Source: Enterococcus quebecensis (GTDB lineage: Bacteria; Bacillota; Bacilli; Lactobacillales; Enterococcaceae). From it: a stretch of DNA of 64,000 nucleotides. Position 1 is the first letter of the stretch. Each line of letters begins with the position of its first letter. The stretch is from the NCBI RefSeq assembly GCF_001730365.1, contig NZ_MIKB01000015.1:1-64000 (forward strand). Direction: 5' to 3'. Positions 50,813 to 60,701 of the stretch are shown here, piece after piece. The notes under the pieces are model-generated. The model saw nothing but the letters and a program-made list of their open reading frames with translations. It ran no database searches and was not told the DNA's origin. A program made the translations under genes and the position numbers.

Positions 50813-53472
50813 CACTTTTGCTCCTTTCTTTCCAGCGGTAAGGTAAAAGTAAAAATCGCTCCGCCTTGTGGTCTATTCCCTGCATTAAGCGTGCCATCAT
50901 GTGCCATGATAATCGTTTTTACAATAGATAAACCGATGCCCATGCCGCTCTTAGAGTCCACAGGTGTATTTTGTTTGGTCATCCCACTAAATAAAAGCTT
51001 AAGCTGTTCAGCAGTCAATCCCTTACCTTGGTCAGCAACTTCAACGGTGACTTCTTTAGCCGTTGCAAAAACCATTACAGAAATCGGTGTCTGACTATTC
51101 GAATGGCGAATCGCATTTTCCATTAAGTTGAATAAAACTTGTTCAATTAAAATTGAGTCCATCGGTACCATGATAAATTCATCAGGCAACGTGACATTGA
51201 TTTCACTGTCAGGATAGCTTTTTTTAATGCGCTGAATGGCTGTCGAAACTACTTCTTCAACCGCTTCTTTACTCTTCGCAACTTTCATCGTTTCTTCATT
51301 AATCCGAGTAATGGATAATAAATTTTCTACCATACGAATCAACCAGTCTGCGTCTTCTTTAATCCCCACAAGTAACTTCCGTTTGGTTTCTTCTGGTAGT
51401 TTAACTGTTTCATGATCTGCTAAAATAGTTTCAACAGAACCTGAAATTCCAGTTAGCGGCGTACGCAAGTCATGGGAAATAGCCCGTAGTAAATTGCCCC
51501 GCATCCGTTCTTTCTCATTTTCAAATAAAATCTGTTGCCGTTCAGACGTTAGATTATTTTGCTCAATTGCTAAAGCCAGTTGTGTTGAAATCAGTTCTAA
51601 AAAGCTAATGATTTCATCTGTAATTGGATTTTCTTTACTTTTTTCAATACCGATCACAGCTAATGTTGTCCCGTTTGATAGAACTGGTAGGTATAGGGCT
51701 TTGGCCCCCATTAACGTATCTGTTCCAAAACCTGCTTCTTTTTGATTCACAAAAACCCAGTTGGCAACAGCTAGCTCTTCTAAACTTCTTAGAGGACCTT
51801 TGATTGGCGCTCCAGATGGATTTTTTAATTCTTCTTCGCCATAAAGTACAACTTCTCGGTCTAACATATTCGATAAATATTCAGCGGTTGTTGCTAAAAT
51901 TTCTTTTTGATCATGAGTAACTAAATATTTTTTGTTTAGTTCATATAGGATTTCCAACTGATGTTCTCGTTTCATCGCATAAAATGCTTGTTTTTTGATC
52001 TGCATCATCAAGTTACTGACCAATAATGCTACTAACAACATAAAAATCAAGGTTACTGGATACCCCTGTTTATACACCGTCAAGGAATAAAGAGGTTCCA
52101 CAAAGAACCAGTTAAACATCAAGACACTTGCAACTGATGCCAGTGCTGCCCACAGGTATCCTGTTGTCACCCGGGCAACCAATAAGACGAAAAGAATAAA
52201 TATCAAAATCAAATTTTGATCACCAATATGAAAATAAGAGCCTAATTCAGAAAATAGTGTGGCCATTCCAAGTAGGCCAATGGTCATATAAAAATCTTTC
52301 CAAGTAAAAATACTTCGTAGATTTTTTTTCTTTGTTGCATAATTGTTCAGCAAATATTTGGTGGATTGATAAGGAACTAAATGAATATCCACATCAGGAA
52401 TAAATGCAACTAATTCATCTTCCAAATCTGGACGATAGAGACGAATAAAACGGGAGCGATTAATGATTTTCCCCATCACCAAATCGGTGACACCACGCAT
52501 TTTTACATACTGAACGATTGTTTCTCGTTGATTGTCACTTTCTAAAGTGACTACTTCACCTCCTAGTTTAGCAGCTAACTTGGAGTTTTCAGATTCAGCG
52601 TGTTCAGATGTATCTTCTAAAATTTCTAAAGCAATCCACTCAGTTCCCAGTGCTTGTGCTAAACGAGCAGTCCAACGTAAGCATTTTTTAGTCATATCTG
52701 GATTTTTTTCATCAATAACTGTTAATAGTTTTGAGTGAATTCCTGTGCTTTTTTGCGTTTCTTGTTGATTCGTTGTATTAATATGATCCGAAGCTTTACG
52801 AATCGCTAGTCCTCTCAATAACGTTAAATTGTCAGAGGTAAAAAAGTTAGCCATCGCTTTTCTAGCATTTTCTGAGTGGTAAATTTTTCCTTGTTTTAGC
52901 CGATCTAGCAATTCTTCTGTCTCAATATCTACCACTTTTAATGCGCTAGTTTCAAAAAATGTATCTGGAACTGTCTCTGAGATATGCACCCCTGTGACTT
53001 GCTCCACCACATCATTCAAACTTTCGATATGCTGAACATTAACAGTTGTATAAACATCGATACCAGCCTTGAGCAGTTCTTCAATATCTTGGTATCTTTT
53101 TCTATTTCTAGCTCCAATAGCATTAGTATGAGCCAATTCATCCACTAAGATAATATCTGGTTTTTCTTGTAAGGCAGCATCTACATCGAATTCATTAATC
53201 TGAATTCCTTTATATTCGTATTTTTTTGTAGGTAACGCAGGTAACCCACTCACTAATGCCTGTGTTTCTGGGCGTGCATGAGGTTCCACATAACCGATTA
53301 ACACATTTTTTCCTTCTTCTTGTTGTTCATGGGCTTCTTTTAACATGGCATAGGTTTTTCCTACACCTGCCGCATAACCGAAGAAAACCTTCAGTCTACC
53401 AGACCTCAGGCTTTGTTCGTTCTTCTTCCATTTTGCTAAAAGTTGTTCTGGATCTAAACGTTCCTCTTCCAC
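50812..53472 (-). CDS. kdpD: Sensor histidine kinase KdpD
   Basis: An 886-residue full-length KdpD: N-terminal KdpD domain with Walker-A-like GYAAGVGKT and DELAHTNAIGARN, a universal-stress-protein-like domain (about 245-370), four membrane segments around 395-490, a GAF region, then HisKA (LLRAISHDLRTPLTGI, phospho-His) and HATPase (NLMENAIRH, DQGKGL, GMGIGLSIV). It senses potassium and controls KdpE. Complete; the usual partner of kdpFABC. Confidence 0.96.
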   Translation of the reverse strand: MEEERLDPEQLLAKWKKNEQSLRSGRLKVFFGYAAGVGKTYAMLKEAHEQQEEGKNVLIGYVEPHARPETQALVSGLPALPTKKYEYKGIQINEFDVDAALQEKPDIILVDELAHTNAIGARNRKRYQDIEELLKAGIDVYTTVNVQHIESLNDVVEQVTGVHISETVPDTFFETSALKVVDIETEELLDRLKQGKIYHSENARKAMANFFTSDNLTLLRGLAIRKASDHINTTNQQETQKSTGIHSKLLTVIDEKNPDMTKKCLRWTARLAQALGTEWIALEILEDTSEHAESENSKLAAKLGGEVVTLESDNQRETIVQYVKMRGVTDLVMGKIINRSRFIRLYRPDLEDELVAFIPDVDIHLVPYQSTKYLLNNYATKKKNLRSIFTWKDFYMTIGLLGMATLFSELGSYFHIGDQNLILIFILFVLLVARVTTGYLWAALASVASVLMFNWFFVEPLYSLTVYKQGYPVTLIFMLLVALLVSNLMMQIKKQAFYAMKREHQLEILYELNKKYLVTHDQKEILATTAEYLSNMLDREVVLYGEEELKNPSGAPIKGPLRSLEELAVANWVFVNQKEAGFGTDTLMGAKALYLPVLSNGTTLAVIGIEKSKENPITDEIISFLELISTQLALAIEQNNLTSERQQILFENEKERMRGNLLRAISHDLRTPLTGISGSVETILADHETVKLPEETKRKLLVGIKEDADWLIRMVENLLSITRINEETMKVAKSKEAVEEVVSTAIQRIKKSYPDSEINVTLPDEFIMVPMDSILIEQVLFNLMENAIRHSNSQTPISVMVFATAKEVTVEVADQGKGLTAEQLKLLFSGMTKQNTPVDSKSGMGIGLSIVKTIIMAHDGTLNAGNRPQGGAIFTFTLPLERKEQK

Positions 53473-53540
53473 TTTTTTGCCATCCTTTATTGATAGGTCA
53501 GATAGAAGTTTTTAAGTACTGTTTCTTCTTATCCAACCAT

Positions 53541-54071
53541 TTATTCAGACTCATCTAACATTCGATTAACACCTAAAACATTCACATGTTGTGAGTTAAG
53601 TGTACCGATTTTAATGCCAGTGATGTTTTGTTTGATTATAGCATGGACATCGTCTTTTTTCATATTTCTAGCTGTAGCGATTCGTTCACTTTGAAAAAGA
53701 GCAGATTCAACTGAAATTTCAGGGTCGACACCACTAGCTGAAGCTGTTACTAAATCAATAGGGATATCCGTCCCATCGATTTTTTCTACTCGTTGTTTTA
53801 CACGTTTTTCCTGTTCTTTTGAAACAGGTGATAATTGACTCACTTCATTCGGACGTCCATGAAGATATTTTTCTCCTTCAAAATTCTGACCGATCAATTT
53901 AGACCCAACTACTACAGTCTTCCCACCTTCTTGTTTCTTAACCAAGCTACCGTTTGCTTGTGCTGAGAAGGCGATTTGTCCAACAGCTGTTACAACAACT
54001 GTGTAAACCACACCGCACAGGATAGTAAATATCAAAATACTTTTTAATGAGGCAATCATTATTTTTTTCAC
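53541..54071 (-). CDS. kdpC: Potassium-transporting ATPase subunit C
   Basis: A 176-residue KdpC: one N-terminal membrane segment (ILIFTILCGVVYTVVVTA), YLHGRPNEVS, PIDLVTASASGVDPEIS and LNVLGVNRMLDE-type ending (VNVLGVNRMLDE). It stabilises the KdpFABC complex. Start is GTG at 54071, nine bases after AGGAG; an in-frame ATG four codons later is possible. A dispersed repeat fills part of the 131-base gap behind kdpB. Confidence 0.94.
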   Translation of the reverse strand: MKKIMIASLKSILIFTILCGVVYTVVVTAVGQIAFSAQANGSLVKKQEGGKTVVVGSKLIGQNFEGEKYLHGRPNEVSQLSPVSKEQEKRVKQRVEKIDGTDIPIDLVTASASGVDPEISVESALFQSERIATARNMKKDDVHAIIKQNITGIKIGTLNSQHVNVLGVNRMLDESE

Positions 54072-54088
54072 TGTTTTTTTCTCCTATC

Positions 54089-54123
54089 TTAAAAGTGTAA
54101 TGGGCTCATTTAGGCTCGAATGA
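54089..54123 (-). repeat. Dispersed 35-bp intergenic repeat, copy 2
   Basis: Minus strand GAGCC-TAAAT-GAGCCC ... TTTTAA, ending three bases before the kdpC ribosome site. It matches 5387-5421 at 30 of 35 positions. Confidence 0.55.
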
Positions 54124-54202
54124 CCAACAGTTTTTTCGAAAACTCTTATTTGTACTTTTCAGCAGCCAACTTCGTTGTATTTCTTAAGAGGTTTCATTGC
54201 AA

Positions 54203-56263
54203 TTAATACAAAATAAGTGTTAAGAAAATATCGATCAACTTGATAGCGATAAACGGTGCCACTACACCGCCTAAACCATAGACCAACAAATTATGTCGTA
54301 AAATCTGGCTAGCTGGTTTTTCTTTATACGAAACACCTTTTAAAGCTAGAGGAATCAACGCTACAATAATAAATGCATTATAGATAATCGCTGATAAAAT
54401 AGCTGTGGTTGGGCTAGTTAATTTCATAATATTCAATGCATCTAACGCAGGATAGATACTGAAAAAGAGCACTGGGATAATCGCAAAGTATTTTGCAATA
54501 TCATTCGCAATACTAAAGGTTGTTAACGCACCACGTGTCATCAATAATTGCTTACCGATTTTAACAATGCTGATTAATTTTGTCGGACTAGAATCTAAAT
54601 CAATCATATTCCCAGCTTCTTTTGCTGCTTGAGTTCCTGTATTCATCGCTACTGCCACATCTGCCTGTGCTAATGCTGGTGCATCATTCGTTCCATCACC
54701 AGTCATTGCAACCAAGTGTCCTTTTTCTTGATATTCACGAATCAAGCTCATTTTGTTTTCGGGTGTTGCTTCTGCTAAGAAATCATCTACTCCTGCTTCT
54801 GCTGCGATTGCTGCTGCAGTCATTGGGTTATCGCCAGTAATCATAATGGTTTTAATTCCCATTTTACGCATATCGTCAAATTTTTCTTTAACGCCATTTT
54901 TTACGATATCTTTTAAGTAGATCACACCTAAAACTTGATTATTTTTAACTACTACAAGTGGGGTTCCACCTTCATTGGCTACTCGTTGCACGATCGTGTC
55001 ACACTCTTCTGGATAGACACTGCCATTTTCTTCCACGTACGTCTTCATAGTGTCAGCAGCACCTTTGCGGATTTCATCCCCTTGGTAATTGATACCACTC
55101 ATCCGTGTCTTAGCTGTAAATTCAATAAATTCTACTTCAACATCATTTAATTCACGGCCGCGAATATCAAATTTTTCTTTTGCTAAAATAACGATACTAC
55201 GCCCTTCTGCTGTTTCATCTGCTAATGAAGAAAGTTGAGCCGCATCTGCTAGGTCGTATTCTTTAACACCTGTGACTGGAATAAATTCACTGGCACGACG
55301 ATTTCCTAATGTTATGGTTCCTGTTTTATCCAATAACAAAATATCAACGTCACCAGCTGCCTCAATCGCACGACCACTCATAGCAATAACATTTTCTTTA
55401 TTCAAACGGCTCATTCCAGCAATCCCAATAGATGAAACTAACGCCCCAATCGTAGTGGGTGCTAAACAAACCAATAAAGCAACGATAACTGTTAAAGATA
55501 ACGCAGAACCTGTTCCTACTAATTCACTTGAAAATTTAGTAAATGGTAATAATGTTGCAGAAACGACCAAGAAAATGATTGTTAACATGATCAGAATAAT
55601 TTGTAGGCCAATTTCATTTGGTGTTTTCTTACGTTCCGTTCCTTCTACCATTGAAATCATTTTATCTAAGAAAGATTCACCATTTTCAGCAGTAACTTTG
55701 ATGACTAGGTAGTCTGAAACAACTGTCGTCCCACCAGTTACAGCACTACGGTCACCACCAGATTCACGAATCACCGGAGCTGATTCACCTGTGATGGCAC
55801 TTTCATCCACTGATGCAGCTCCGTCAACGACATCACCATCCATTGGAATTTGTTCGTTGACTGCGACATAGACAAGGTCACCTTTTTTTAATTCAGAAGA
55901 TTTAATTTGAGTAAATTGTTTATTTTTTACATCGTCCAATGAATTGACTTTATGAGCTGTGACATCTTTTTTCGCTTGTTTCAAACTTTCTGCCTGTGCT
56001 TTACCACGACCTTCAGCAATGGCTTCAGCAAAATTAGCAAATAAAATAGTCAGCCATAAGATAATGGCGATTGCCAAGATAAAGAATGGGTTAGCATCTG
56101 CGTAACCAAAAAATGTTAAAGCATAAAGGACCGTTGTTAAGATCGCTCCTAAATAAACCACCAGCATCACTGGATTTTTAATTTGAATGTTTGGCGCAAG
56201 TTTTTTAAAAGAAGATTTAAATGCATCCATATAAACACTGCGCTTGTTTTGTGTATTTTTCAA
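54203..56263 (-). CDS. kdpB: Potassium-transporting P-type ATPase subunit B
   Basis: A 686-residue catalytic subunit: TGES loop ([10 protein letters not shown]), phosphorylated Asp in [10 protein letters not shown], and hinge [24 protein letters not shown] at 56263 is the preferred start: AAGGGGATTC lies upstream and it gives the family-typical [10 protein letters not shown]-terminus; the next ATG is codon 12. Gap to kdpA is 19 bases. Confidence 0.96.
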   Translation of the reverse strand: MKNTQNKRSVYMDAFKSSFKKLAPNIQIKNPVMLVVYLGAILTTVLYALTFFGYADANPFFILAIAIILWLTILFANFAEAIAEGRGKAQAESLKQAKKDVTAHKVNSLDDVKNKQFTQIKSSELKKGDLVYVAVNEQIPMDGDVVDGAASVDESAITGESAPVIRESGGDRSAVTGGTTVVSDYLVIKVTAENGESFLDKMISMVEGTERKKTPNEIGLQIILIMLTIIFLVVSATLLPFTKFSSELVGTGSALSLTVIVALLVCLAPTTIGALVSSIGIAGMSRLNKENVIAMSGRAIEAAGDVDILLLDKTGTITLGNRRASEFIPVTGVKEYDLADAAQLSSLADETAEGRSIVILAKEKFDIRGRELNDVEVEFIEFTAKTRMSGINYQGDEIRKGAADTMKTYVEENGSVYPEECDTIVQRVANEGGTPLVVVKNNQVLGVIYLKDIVKNGVKEKFDDMRKMGIKTIMITGDNPMTAAAIAAEAGVDDFLAEATPENKMSLIREYQEKGHLVAMTGDGTNDAPALAQADVAVAMNTGTQAAKEAGNMIDLDSSPTKLISIVKIGKQLLMTRGALTTFSIANDIAKYFAIIPVLFFSIYPALDALNIMKLTSPTTAILSAIIYNAFIIVALIPLALKGVSYKEKPASQILRHNLLVYGLGGVVAPFIAIKLIDIFLTLILY

Positions 56264-56282
56264 AAGAATCCCCTTCTTTTTC

Positions 56283-57965
56283 TTATTTTGTAATGAAATG
56301 CTCTGCAATTGGTCCTAATGCCATTGCTGGTAAGAAGCTCAATGCTCCAATCACTAAAATAACAATGATTAGCATTGTAACAAATGTCGCATTCGTTGTT
56401 GATAGTGTGCCTGATCCTGTTGCAACGATTTTCTTTTTCCCTAAGTTAGAGGCAAGATAAATGATTGCAAACATCGGAATAAAGCGAGAGAGAATCATGA
56501 TCATACCACCTAAAATATTTAAAAATGTAGTATCTGCTGTCAAACCTGCAAAAGCACTACCATTATTGTTGGCTAAAGATGAGAACCCATAAAGGACTTC
56601 AGAAAAAGCATGTGGTCCTGTATTGGTTAACCAACTCATTGCCTGTGGATTTAAAATAAAGAGCATCGTCCCAAGTAAGGTTAAAAGAAGCGGCGTTAAA
56701 ATAACTAAACACACCATTTTCATATCGAAAGGTTCGATTTTTTTCCCTAGATATTCTGGTGTGCGTCCAACGAGTAAACCAGCAATAAAAATCGCTAGTA
56801 AGATGAATGCGATCATCCCATATAAGCCACTGCCTGTCCCACCAAAAATAATTTCACCTAATTGCATCAAGAACATTGGAATCAATCCGCCAAGTGGCAT
56901 AAAGCTGTCTAGCATCGCATTAATGGAACCATTAGATGCAGCCGTGGTACTCACTGCCCAAAGACTTGACCAACCAATCCCAAAACGCGTTTCTTTTCCT
57001 TCTAAGTTCATTTGACCAAGCACATGATTAAACTCAGGTCCATAATATTCACTTAGTGTCACACCAATCATTGTGGCAATTAAAAAACCAAGTGAAACAA
57101 TCATGATCGTTCTGCCTTGTTTCCAGTCTTTAACGAACAACCCGAATGCAACAATCAGAGCTGCTGGAATCAATAGAATCGAAATATTCTCAACAAAGTT
57201 GCTGATCAAATTAGGGTTTTCAAATGGATACGTGGAGTTTCCTCCATAAAAACCGCCGCCATTTGTTCCTAATTGCTTGATCGCTACTTGACTAGCAACG
57301 GTTCCCAAAGGTAAAAATATTTTTTCCCCTAATTCTAAACTTGTGGTTTCAATTGAGCCTGCAAACGTTTGAACAACACCTTGAGAAATCAAGATCAATG
57401 AAACGATAAATGAAAGAGGCAATAAGATATATAACGTGATTTTCGTTAAATCTTGCCAGAAATTACCAATATACTTTGTTGTACGATTCGTAAATCCTCT
57501 TAATAGAACAAAAAGCACGGCAATTCCCACCGCTGCCGATACAAAGTTCTGCACAGTCAAACCGAAAGCTTGAGTAAAGATTGATAATGTATTTTCTCCA
57601 GCATAGGCTTGCCAGTTAGTATTCGTCACAAAACTTGCAGCCGTATTAAAGGCAAGTGAAAAACTAGTTCCTGGAAGCTTTTCCGGATTTAACGGTAAAA
57701 ACTGCTGCCCCATCATCATTGCTATCAGTAAAATCAGCGAAAAGACGCTAAAAAATAACACACTGAAAGTGTATTGTTTGGCATTCATTTCTTTTTGAGC
57801 CGGAGTTCCTAAAAATCGATAAATCTTTTCTTCAAGTGGATTGATGATTCTTGTCAAGATTGTTTTTTGACCCGTCATCACTTTATGGATATAAAAGCCT
57901 AGCGGAATCGCTAAACCGATTAATACAATAAAAAAGATGGCTTGTTGAATAAAAATAGCGCTCAC
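56283..57965 (-). CDS. kdpA: Potassium-transporting ATPase subunit A
   Basis: A 560-residue channel-like subunit with about ten membrane segments and four selectivity-filter-like loops ([26 protein letters not shown]-type [18 protein letters not shown]). Start is GTG at 57965, overlapping the kdpF stop (GTGA) behind GGGGGGATC. It moves K+ into the cell together with KdpB. Confidence 0.96.
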   Translation of the reverse strand: MSAIFIQQAIFFIVLIGLAIPLGFYIHKVMTGQKTILTRIINPLEEKIYRFLGTPAQKEMNAKQYTFSVLFFSVFSLILLIAMMMGQQFLPLNPEKLPGTSFSLAFNTAASFVTNTNWQAYAGENTLSIFTQAFGLTVQNFVSAAVGIAVLFVLLRGFTNRTTKYIGNFWQDLTKITLYILLPLSFIVSLILISQGVVQTFAGSIETTSLELGEKIFLPLGTVASQVAIKQLGTNGGGFYGGNSTYPFENPNLISNFVENISILLIPAALIVAFGLFVKDWKQGRTIMIVSLGFLIATMIGVTLSEYYGPEFNHVLGQMNLEGKETRFGIGWSSLWAVSTTAASNGSINAMLDSFMPLGGLIPMFLMQLGEIIFGGTGSGLYGMIAFILLAIFIAGLLVGRTPEYLGKKIEPFDMKMVCLVILTPLLLTLLGTMLFILNPQAMSWLTNTGPHAFSEVLYGFSSLANNNGSAFAGLTADTTFLNILGGMIMILSRFIPMFAIIYLASNLGKKKIVATGSGTLSTTNATFVTMLIIVILVIGALSFLPAMALGPIAEHFITK

Positions 57966-58042
57966 TGTTGATCCCCCCAAAATAGTTCATAGAATAAATA
58001 AATTAGCAGTAATGCTGCAATAATTCCAGAAATAATCGTCAT
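57962..58042 (-). CDS. kdpF: KdpF small subunit, 26 residues
   Basis: A single-span peptide ([20 protein letters not shown]) directly before kdpA, with GGAGAGGAA upstream of its ATG and its TGA overlapping the kdpA GTG. Size, topology and place are those of KdpF, which stabilises the KdpABC complex. It is easily missed because it is so short. Confidence 0.88.
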   Translation of the reverse strand: MTIISGIIAALLLIYLFYELFWGDQQ

Positions 58043-58119
58043 CAAAATTCCTCTCCTTCATTTGATAGGAGTATGATATCAAATTTCATATAAAGATAGT
58101 GTTAAAGATGAAGTTGCTT

Positions 58120-58138
58120 CTTTATACAATCTTTATAC
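58120..58138. promoter_or_regulatory. Direct repeat in the kdp promoter region, possible KdpE site
   Basis: CTTTATAC occurs twice, eleven bases apart, about 80-95 bases before kdpF. Similar TTTATAC-rich sequence lies in the E. coli KdpE operator. A -10-like region is AT-rich and not assigned. Confidence 0.4.
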
Positions 58139-58162
58139 GTGAAAAACAGCTTAATTCATCCT

Positions 58163-58203
58163 AAAAAGCCGTCCAAAAATACTATTGCCGGACAGCTTTT
58201 TAT
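58163..58203. terminator. Hairpin with both-way terminator features
   Basis: AAAAAGCCGTCC pairs with GGACAGCTTTTT (one mismatch) upstream of the kdp promoter; it may insulate kdp from the Fst module. Confidence 0.5.
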
Positions 58204-58356
58204 CATCGATTCTCTTAGACTATTTTTAATCTTACCATTCGCCATAAAAATAATTACCATCTCAAGTAATTAAAATAACGGATTTATCCCCCATACAACG
58301 TATGTTATTTTGTCGCCTTTCATACAGCCTTGCGACCGAATGGAGGTGTCCTCTTT

Positions 58357-58443
58357 ATGTTTTTAGCATTTATCTGTCCACTTCTCGTTGGAATTCTGAT
58401 CTCGTTATTCGAGTATTGGCTAAGCAACAAATACAAGAAGTAG
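58357..58443 (+). CDS. Fst family type I toxin
   Basis: A 28-residue peptide: FICPLLVGILISLFEYWL fits the Fst/Ldr-type core (P-x-x-VG...L-F-x-x-W-L) and the tail NKYKK is basic. GGAGGTG precedes the ATG. The module matches par of pAD1: the 18-base sequence CTCTTTATGTTTTTAGCA over the start region recurs at 58504-58521 within the antisense RNA, a bidirectional terminator lies at 58473-58500, and GTCGCCTT at 58312 can pair with AAGGCGAC at 58452, a 5'-3' interaction. Fst peptides damage the membrane if not repressed. Confidence 0.88.
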   Translation: MFLAFICPLLVGILISLFEYWLSNKYKK

Positions 58444-58464
58444 AAGAAAATAAGGCGACATTAA

Positions 58465-58522
58465 TCAAAAAAACCCCTGGAGAGCGCAATCTCCAGGGGC
58501 TTACTCTTTATGTTTTTAGCAA
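58465..58522 (-). ncRNA. Antitoxin RNA II of the Fst module
   Basis: On the minus strand a TATAAT lies just upstream near 58527-58532 with TTGCCA 15 bases before it. The transcript of about 60 bases would carry the complement of the toxin translation start (58504-58521) and end in CCCCTGGAGA...TCTCCAGGGG plus seven Ts. pAD1 RNA II has the same size and logic. Confidence 0.75.
58473..58500. terminator. Bidirectional terminator of the Fst module
   Basis: CCCCTGGAGA and TCTCCAGGGG form a perfect stem, A run before and pyrimidine-rich tail after; shared by toxin mRNA and antitoxin RNA. Confidence 0.85.
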
Positions 58523-58573
58523 AGTAATTATACCATGAAACGATCATTGGCAACAAGAATAAAAAAACATTTC

Positions 58574-59047
58574 TTACAATATTTTTTCAATGTCTCCTGA
58601 AATTTTTTCAGGTTCCACAGTTGGCGCAAAGCGCTTCACAACATGTCCTTCACGATCTACTAAAAACTTGGTAAAGTTCCACTTGATCGCTCCTCCTAAA
58701 AGACCACCTTTTTCACCTTTTAAAAAATCATACAGCGGATCGGCATTTTCACCATTTACATCGATTTTTCCGAAAGTTTGAAATGTTGTTTGATATGTCA
58801 ACTGACAAAAATCACTAATTTCCTGATTGCTCCCAGGTGCTTGATGTCCAAATTGATTACAAGGAAAATCTAAAATTTCCAATCCTTGTTCTTTGTATTT
58901 TCTATATAATGCTTCTAATCCTTCATACTGAGGTGTAAAACCGCAACCTGTTGCTGTATTCACGATCAAAAGTACTTTTCCACGATATTTTTCCATTGAA
59001 ACAGATTCATCATTTGTCGTTTTTATTTCATAATCATAAATACTCAT
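58574..59047 (-). CDS. Glutathione peroxidase family protein
   Basis: A 157-residue thiol peroxidase: NTATGCGFTPQYEGL (catalytic Cys), LDFPCNQFGHQAPGS (Gln and resolving-Cys region) and IKWNFTKFLVDREG (Trp/Asn). It reduces hydroperoxides with thioredoxin or glutathione. ATG at 59047 follows AGAGGAAG; upstream in-frame residues are rejected. A single gene next to an MFS transporter. Confidence 0.93.
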   Translation of the reverse strand: MSIYDYEIKTTNDESVSMEKYRGKVLLIVNTATGCGFTPQYEGLEALYRKYKEQGLEILDFPCNQFGHQAPGSNQEISDFCQLTYQTTFQTFGKIDVNGENADPLYDFLKGEKGGLLGGAIKWNFTKFLVDREGHVVKRFAPTVEPEKISGDIEKIL

Positions 59048-59156
59048 TTTGCGTCTTCCTCTCATGTTTCGTACTCTTACTAAATACTAGCTAGTAAAAG
59101 AATTTTCGTCAAGGAAACGAACTTTGACTCTATCTCTTTTTCCACTTAGATAAGCA

Positions 59157-60419
59157 TCAATCAATCACGCCTTTTAGGTTGACTCTGTCCTCGTTCAGTT
59201 CGCTGGCTTTTTCACTTGTCACTTTTTTATAACGGTAACGAATAACGACGGCAGCCAAAACACCGATAGCGGTTAAAAAGATATTCAATCCAAAAATCAT
59301 CGATACATTGATTTTTTCCAACTGACCAGTAATATATGGAATGATCATCACTGAAACTGACGTGGCAATTGAGTAATAACTAGTGATTCTCCCTTTTTCT
59401 TTAGAAAACAATTCCAATAAAACGGCCAACCCTAATTGCCAGATACCACCTGCGGCAAACACGCCGATACCTATTGATCCGATCAAAAACATTGGTACAC
59501 TTGGAAATAGTGTCATTCCAATCAATAATAACAATGAAATCAATGTACACCAAACCAATAATAATGTTGGCGCCGCACCTCTTTTTACAATAAAGGCCGT
59601 CAAAAAAACTGATGCAAAAGAGCCAATACTATACGCACTTACCAAAACTAAGCTATTTGAATGATTCATTAAATTTAGTGACTCTGCAAAAGATGGTACC
59701 CATAAAATAAAAATATTAAACGTGGATACACAAGTAAAACTAAAAACCAATAATGCAAGTCCTTCTACTTTAAACAGCGGTTGTCTTTTTGAATTGGCGG
59801 TTTCATTTTCTTCAATTATTCGTGGTTCAGTTCTATCAATTGTTGCTCTTTCTGGAAATTTAAGTTTAGATACATACAATAAATTAAGAAATAAGCCCAA
59901 TGCACATCCAATGAAAACCAGACCGTAATAAATCCCGTGATTCAGCATAAATCGAGTAAGTAAGGGCAAAATGAACTGTCCTAAAGAAATAAAAGCCTTA
60001 TTCAATACACTAAGTGAACTATTGTCTTTTTCGTTTGGATAGGCTTCCATCAAGGTCGGATACGTACTCGTATCTAAAAAAGCGTTGCTAAATCCAGCAA
60101 ATAAGGCAAAAAAGAGTCCTTGCAAATAATTTTGGCTAATTAAAATTCCAATGAAAAAAATCAAATAACTAATAATTCCTAATTGAACTGTTTTCTTACG
60201 TCCGAATTTATCCGAAAAGTAACCAGCAAAATACAAAATCAACACCCGTCCCAAGCCAATACCACTAATAACTAAAGTCACTTGCTGAACACTAGCTTGC
60301 CAATTATCCATTAAAGCATGAAGATTTTGAGATAAGATGATTGCTGCCATGCCTTGAAAAATAAAATTTGTATACAGCGATCCGATTAAAGGGGTATAGT
60401 TTTTTTTCTTCATTTCCAT
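59157..60419 (-). CDS. MFS transporter
   Basis: A 420-residue protein with twelve membrane segments. GRVLILYFAGYFSDKFGRKK is the MFS loop 2-3 signature and IGIGVFAAGGIWQLGLA a second-half segment. It resembles sugar-acid/shikimate-type or organic-anion permeases, but the substrate cannot be told. AGGAG precedes the ATG by seven bases. Confidence 0.88.
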   Translation of the reverse strand: MEMKKKNYTPLIGSLYTNFIFQGMAAIILSQNLHALMDNWQASVQQVTLVISGIGLGRVLILYFAGYFSDKFGRKKTVQLGIISYLIFFIGILISQNYLQGLFFALFAGFSNAFLDTSTYPTLMEAYPNEKDNSSLSVLNKAFISLGQFILPLLTRFMLNHGIYYGLVFIGCALGLFLNLLYVSKLKFPERATIDRTEPRIIEENETANSKRQPLFKVEGLALLVFSFTCVSTFNIFILWVPSFAESLNLMNHSNSLVLVSAYSIGSFASVFLTAFIVKRGAAPTLLLVWCTLISLLLLIGMTLFPSVPMFLIGSIGIGVFAAGGIWQLGLAVLLELFSKEKGRITSYYSIATSVSVMIIPYITGQLEKINVSMIFGLNIFLTAIGVLAAVVIRYRYKKVTSEKASELNEDRVNLKGVID

Positions 60420-60652
60420 CGTAATTCTCCTAGCTGTTTTAAATTAACTTTGTTCAACATTTCACTATCTATAGTTTAAAAAGAAATGTCTATAATATCT
60501 AATGCTTTTTATTTATGTAATTGATAAATAAAATTTATCAATTCTAGTATACCAAAACAGTACTTTTCAATTTTAAAGTAATTATCCTATTATTACTTAC
60601 ACCTTGCTGCAAGTCAATAGTTACTTTCCCCCTACATAAAGCATAAAAAACA

Positions 60653-60693
60653 AGGGGGAGACAAAAGTAAAAAGTACTTTTGTCCCAACCTCG
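60653..60693 (-). terminator. Repeat-type hairpin terminator, copy 1
   Basis: GACAAAAGTA pairs with TACTTTTGTC, extended by GGGGGAG/CCCAACCTC-like flanks. The same unit (core AAAAGTAAAAAGTACTTTT) recurs at 63562-63605. It sits just after the disulfide reductase gene. Confidence 0.65.
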
Positions 60694-60701
60694 TCTACTG
60701 G

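Noticed and set aside
55272-55712. 146-codon plus-strand frame
   Set aside because: Fully opposite the conserved kdpB core, so it is an antisense shadow.
57962-57980. In-frame TTG at 57980 as kdpA start
   Set aside because: It lies inside the ribosome site and inside kdpF; the GTG at 57965 is at proper distance and fits KdpA length.
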